NCBI GenBank assembly: GCA_910589155.1
Contig: CAJURY010000005.1
Span: forward strand, 58,885 to 122,884
Origin: an uncultured Oscillospiraceae bacterium
GTDB taxonomy: Bacteria; Bacillota; Clostridia; Oscillospirales; Oscillospiraceae
DNA: 64,000 nt
Reading direction: 5' to 3'
Positions 62,194 to 64,000 of the stretch are shown in pieces. The position numbers and the translations under genes were made by a program. The notes beneath the pieces are model-generated. The model saw nothing but the letters and a program-made list of their open reading frames with translations, had not been told where the DNA came from and ran no database searches. Position 1 is the first letter of the stretch; each line of letters opens with the position of its first letter.

Positions 62194-63590
62194 CAGGGCG
62201 TCTCCTTTCGCTTCCGGTGAATCTGCTTGGGCGGGATGTATTCGAATGTCTGCGTATGCCCGTCTTTGAAGTAGAGGGTGAGGACGTTCACGTTCGCACC
62301 GATCTTCGTCAGCGTCTCAAGCATGGCGTCTGCGTCAAATGCCTCCCAGCCAAGCGCGTCTGCGATCTGTTTTTTCAGAGCACTGTCCCGGAAGGCAAGC
62401 GGTCTTGGCGTGCCTTTCGCTCTCTCGTTATGCTCAGGGTCAATCCAAGCCACCTCAGAGGAACCATCCACGAAGTGCCGGAGCTGCGCCTGAAGATGGC
62501 CGTGACAGTTCTCACACTCAATGAAGTGTGAAAGCTCGTATCGGCAAATAGCCGTTTCACGGTTCCGAAAATACTCGGAGTGGGATTTTCGCTGTTCTTC
62601 TGACCAATGTGGTTTCCTGTGCGGTGGGTGCGGTCCGGCCTCTCCATCACGGTGGTAGAAGTAGCCTGCGGTTTGGGCGATCCCGTTCTCGATCTTGACG
62701 CCATATCGATCTGCGAATTCCCTCTGGGCAGCCTGAAACATCTCCATGCTGATGATGGCCGGATGCGTCTCCTCTATAAAGAACATGGGCAGCTCGCCTT
62801 TATTCTTCGTCAGCTTGTGCGTTATGTGGTCTTCTGCATAAAACTTTTGGGCCAGCGTGCAGCCGGTGTACTTTTCCTGCCGGATCATGACGCCAATGAC
62901 CTCACCGCTGAACTTCTTCCGGTGGTAGGAGGGAACACCCTCCGCGTTCAGCTTCTGCGCTATGCTGTAGCAGGAATCGCCGTTCAGAAACATTTGAAAA
63001 ATGCGTCTGACTACGACGGCTTCCTCCTCGTGGATGACCAGATTGCCGTCCTTGGTCCTATAGCCGTAAATCTTACAGCCGCCAGTCTCGCCGCGTTCAT
63101 AGCGTTTGCGGATGCCCCATTTGCAGTTTTCAGAAATGCTGCGACTCTCTTCCTGCGCAAAGGAAGCGAGGATTGTGAGCATCAGTTCACCGTCACCGCT
63201 GAGGGAGTAGATGTTTTCCTTCTCGAAGCGGACCTCAATTCCCAGCTCCTTCAGGTGCCGGATCGTGTTAAGCAGGTCCACCGTGTTACGGGCAAAGCGC
63301 TGTATACTCTTCGTGAGTATTATGTCGATCGCTCCGGCCTCACAGTCAGCCAGCATCCGCTTGAACTCATCGCGGTCCTTCATGTCTGTCCCGGAAATAC
63401 CGTAATCGGCGTAAACGCCAGCGTATTCCCATTCCGGGTTCTTCTGGATAAGAGCGCTGTAGTAGCTCACCTGTGCGGAGAGCGAGTGCTGCATCCGCTC
63501 CGATTCCATGGACACTCTGGCGTAAGCAGCGACTCGTTTTTTTCTGGGCAGAACCGGCGCTTTTTTGTCTATCCTTTCGATGGTTTTCAA
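62193..63590 (-). CDS. Large serine recombinase, apparently intact
   Basis: 465 residues. Resolvase domain KKRVAAYARVSMESERMQHS (catalytic Ser), YADYGISGTDMKDRDEFKRM and LTKSIQRFARNTVDLL. Then the recombinase domain (IYGYRTKDGNLVIHEEEAVV) and a zinc region whose usual CxxC pairs are reduced (CRYELSHFIECENCHGHLQA). The TTG start at 63590 follows AAGGAGGG. It probably integrates or excises an element in this neighbourhood, possibly together with the now truncated second recombinase. Its promoter is at 63617-63645. Confidence 0.88.
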   Translation of the reverse strand: MKTIERIDKKAPVLPRKKRVAAYARVSMESERMQHSLSAQVSYYSALIQKNPEWEYAGVYADYGISGTDMKDRDEFKRMLADCEAGAIDIILTKSIQRFARNTVDLLNTIRHLKELGIEVRFEKENIYSLSGDGELMLTILASFAQEESRSISENCKWGIRKRYERGETGGCKIYGYRTKDGNLVIHEEEAVVVRRIFQMFLNGDSCYSIAQKLNAEGVPSYHRKKFSGEVIGVMIRQEKYTGCTLAQKFYAEDHITHKLTKNKGELPMFFIEETHPAIISMEMFQAAQREFADRYGVKIENGIAQTAGYFYHRDGEAGPHPPHRKPHWSEEQRKSHSEYFRNRETAICRYELSHFIECENCHGHLQAQLRHFVDGSSEVAWIDPEHNERAKGTPRPLAFRDSALKKQIADALGWEAFDADAMLETLTKIGANVNVLTLYFKDGHTQTFEYIPPKQIHRKRKETP

Positions 63591-63616
63591 GCGCTATCCC
63601 TCCTTCCGCACTGCTA

Positions 63617-63645
63617 TTTATCACTCTAAGCTTGATACATAGCAA
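63617..63645 (-). promoter_or_regulatory. Candidate promoter of the recombinase pair
   Basis: Minus strand: TTGCTA (63640-63645), 17-nt spacer, GATAAA (63617-63622), 27 nt before the TTG start. Moderate match. Confidence 0.5.
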
Positions 63646-63689
63646 GTATTTTCTGAGAATATAGACCTTCATCATATACGCTTGACAAA

Positions 63690-63719
63690 ATGGCGGCAGG
63701 GATACGTCCCTGCCGCCAT
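63690..63719 (-). terminator. Strong terminator hairpin
   Basis: ATGGCGGCAGGGA-TACG-TCCCTGCCGCCAT, a perfect 13-bp stem, followed on the minus strand by TTTTGTC. It ends minus-strand transcription from the sigma-like gene at 63759. Confidence 0.8.
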
Positions 63720-63758
63720 TACGTGTTAAGAAGTTGATAGCTCTTGTGACAACATAGA

Positions 63759-64000
63759 TCATGATGCTGCCTGTCTCATGAATTTATCAATCCAAGTCCA
63801 ATACAGTCTGCCGATTGCTTCATCACGATAGCCAACGAAGTAATAAAGCAACAGAACTTCCCGTCTTAATTCCGGTAATCTTGATAATGCCGTTGCTAAC
63901 CGTTCATCATCAACGATAACTTCCTTTCCCAACACAAGAAATACAGTCGGCTTGTCCTGCTTTTCAAAATAACTGTCCATAGCAGACGGTTCAAAATATC
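63759..64000 (-). pseudogene. Sigma-70 region-4-like protein, C-terminally altered and cut by window edge
   Basis: From the edge: YFEPSA then MDSYFEKQDKPTVFLVLGKE, DDERLATALSRLPELRREVL, LLYYFVGYRDEAIGRLY. This is the small sigma-like HTH protein common on Clostridia mobile elements. After AIGRLY, where the recognition helix should continue, it ends WTWIDKFMRQAAS-stop. The DNA-recognition part has therefore been lost or replaced, probably by the recombination event that brought in the recombinase block. The start may be outside the window. Confidence 0.65.

Noticed and set aside
1..64000. CRISPR array or other regularly spaced repeats
   Set aside because: No repeat-spacer pattern was seen on reading through. 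The only direct repeats found are the two-copy operators at 55532 and 58475.

Overview
The window looks like a piece of a Gram-positive, gut-type Clostridia (Bacillota) genome. The support is a spoVB-family flippase gene, a CpsC/CpsD-type split polysaccharide tyrosine-kinase system, strong AGGAGG ribosome sites, TTG/GTG starts, and tandem serine recombinases with their usual zinc-finger/SHOCT neighbours. By eye the housekeeping part (about 19-27 kb) is clearly more GC-rich than the polysaccharide locus and the defence island, which fits horizontal exchange of both.

1-18.9 kb, minus strand: a surface-polysaccharide (capsule/EPS) operon read from a near-consensus promoter at about 18.9 kb. In transcription order it encodes an initiating sugar-phosphate transferase, UDP-glucose dehydrogenase, an Alg14/Alg13-type two-part glycosyltransferase, an alpha/beta-hydrolase, two GT2 transferases, a Wzy-like polymerase, CpsC and CpsD, RmlA, RmlB, a GNAT enzyme, an ATP-grasp enzyme, another GT2, a Wzx flippase, a CapK-like adenylate-forming enzyme, a DegT aminotransferase, RmlD, a DXD glycosyltransferase and RmlC (cut by the window edge). 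Two genes are broken. The transferase has an in-frame amber codon and no visible start. The CapK-like gene has a 1-nt frameshift and also carries a run of 14 G, a candidate phase-variation switch.

19-27 kb: chromosomal genes: a membrane-tethered metallophosphoesterase, SpoVB-like flippase, threonine aldolase, a repeat-rich 500-bp gap, and an OmpR-type response regulator / histidine kinase / membrane-anchored protein / VanY carboxypeptidase operon.

27.1-30.1 kb: a prophage ruin (DUF2800, gp10-like, DUF859-like, holin, endolysin) in which almost every gene is cut and spliced to the next.

30.1-50.9 kb, plus strand: a defence island. First comes an ABC three-component (ABC-3C) cassette whose SMC-like ATPase has a CPFCG zinc-hook-like motif, plus a small regulator. 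Then comes a BREX type 4 operon: a large unknown wHTH-rich protein (frameshifted), brxP (DndC/PAPS-reductase-like with an added two-cluster ferredoxin module), brxC, pglZ and a short brxL. It is extended by a Cys4 microprotein, a cysteine desulfurase, and four uncharacterised genes, one a PDDEXK-like nuclease. No DNA methylase is present. Desulfurase plus BrxP points to sulfur-based (phosphorothioate) DNA marking instead.

51-64 kb: an accessory patchwork: serine recombinases (two truncated, one intact), a RelB-Doc toxin-antitoxin pair, divergent XRE regulators, three metallophosphoesterases, a DUF3990/HTH pair, a Phd-like protein and a second prophage ruin with a holin-endolysin fusion. The C-terminal half of the endolysin cut at 30.1 kb lies on the opposite strand at 59.2-59.8 kb. 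This implies that the roughly 29.7-kb block carrying the whole defence island has been inverted between short GTCTA/TAGAC sites.

No rRNA, tRNA or CRISPR array was recognised.
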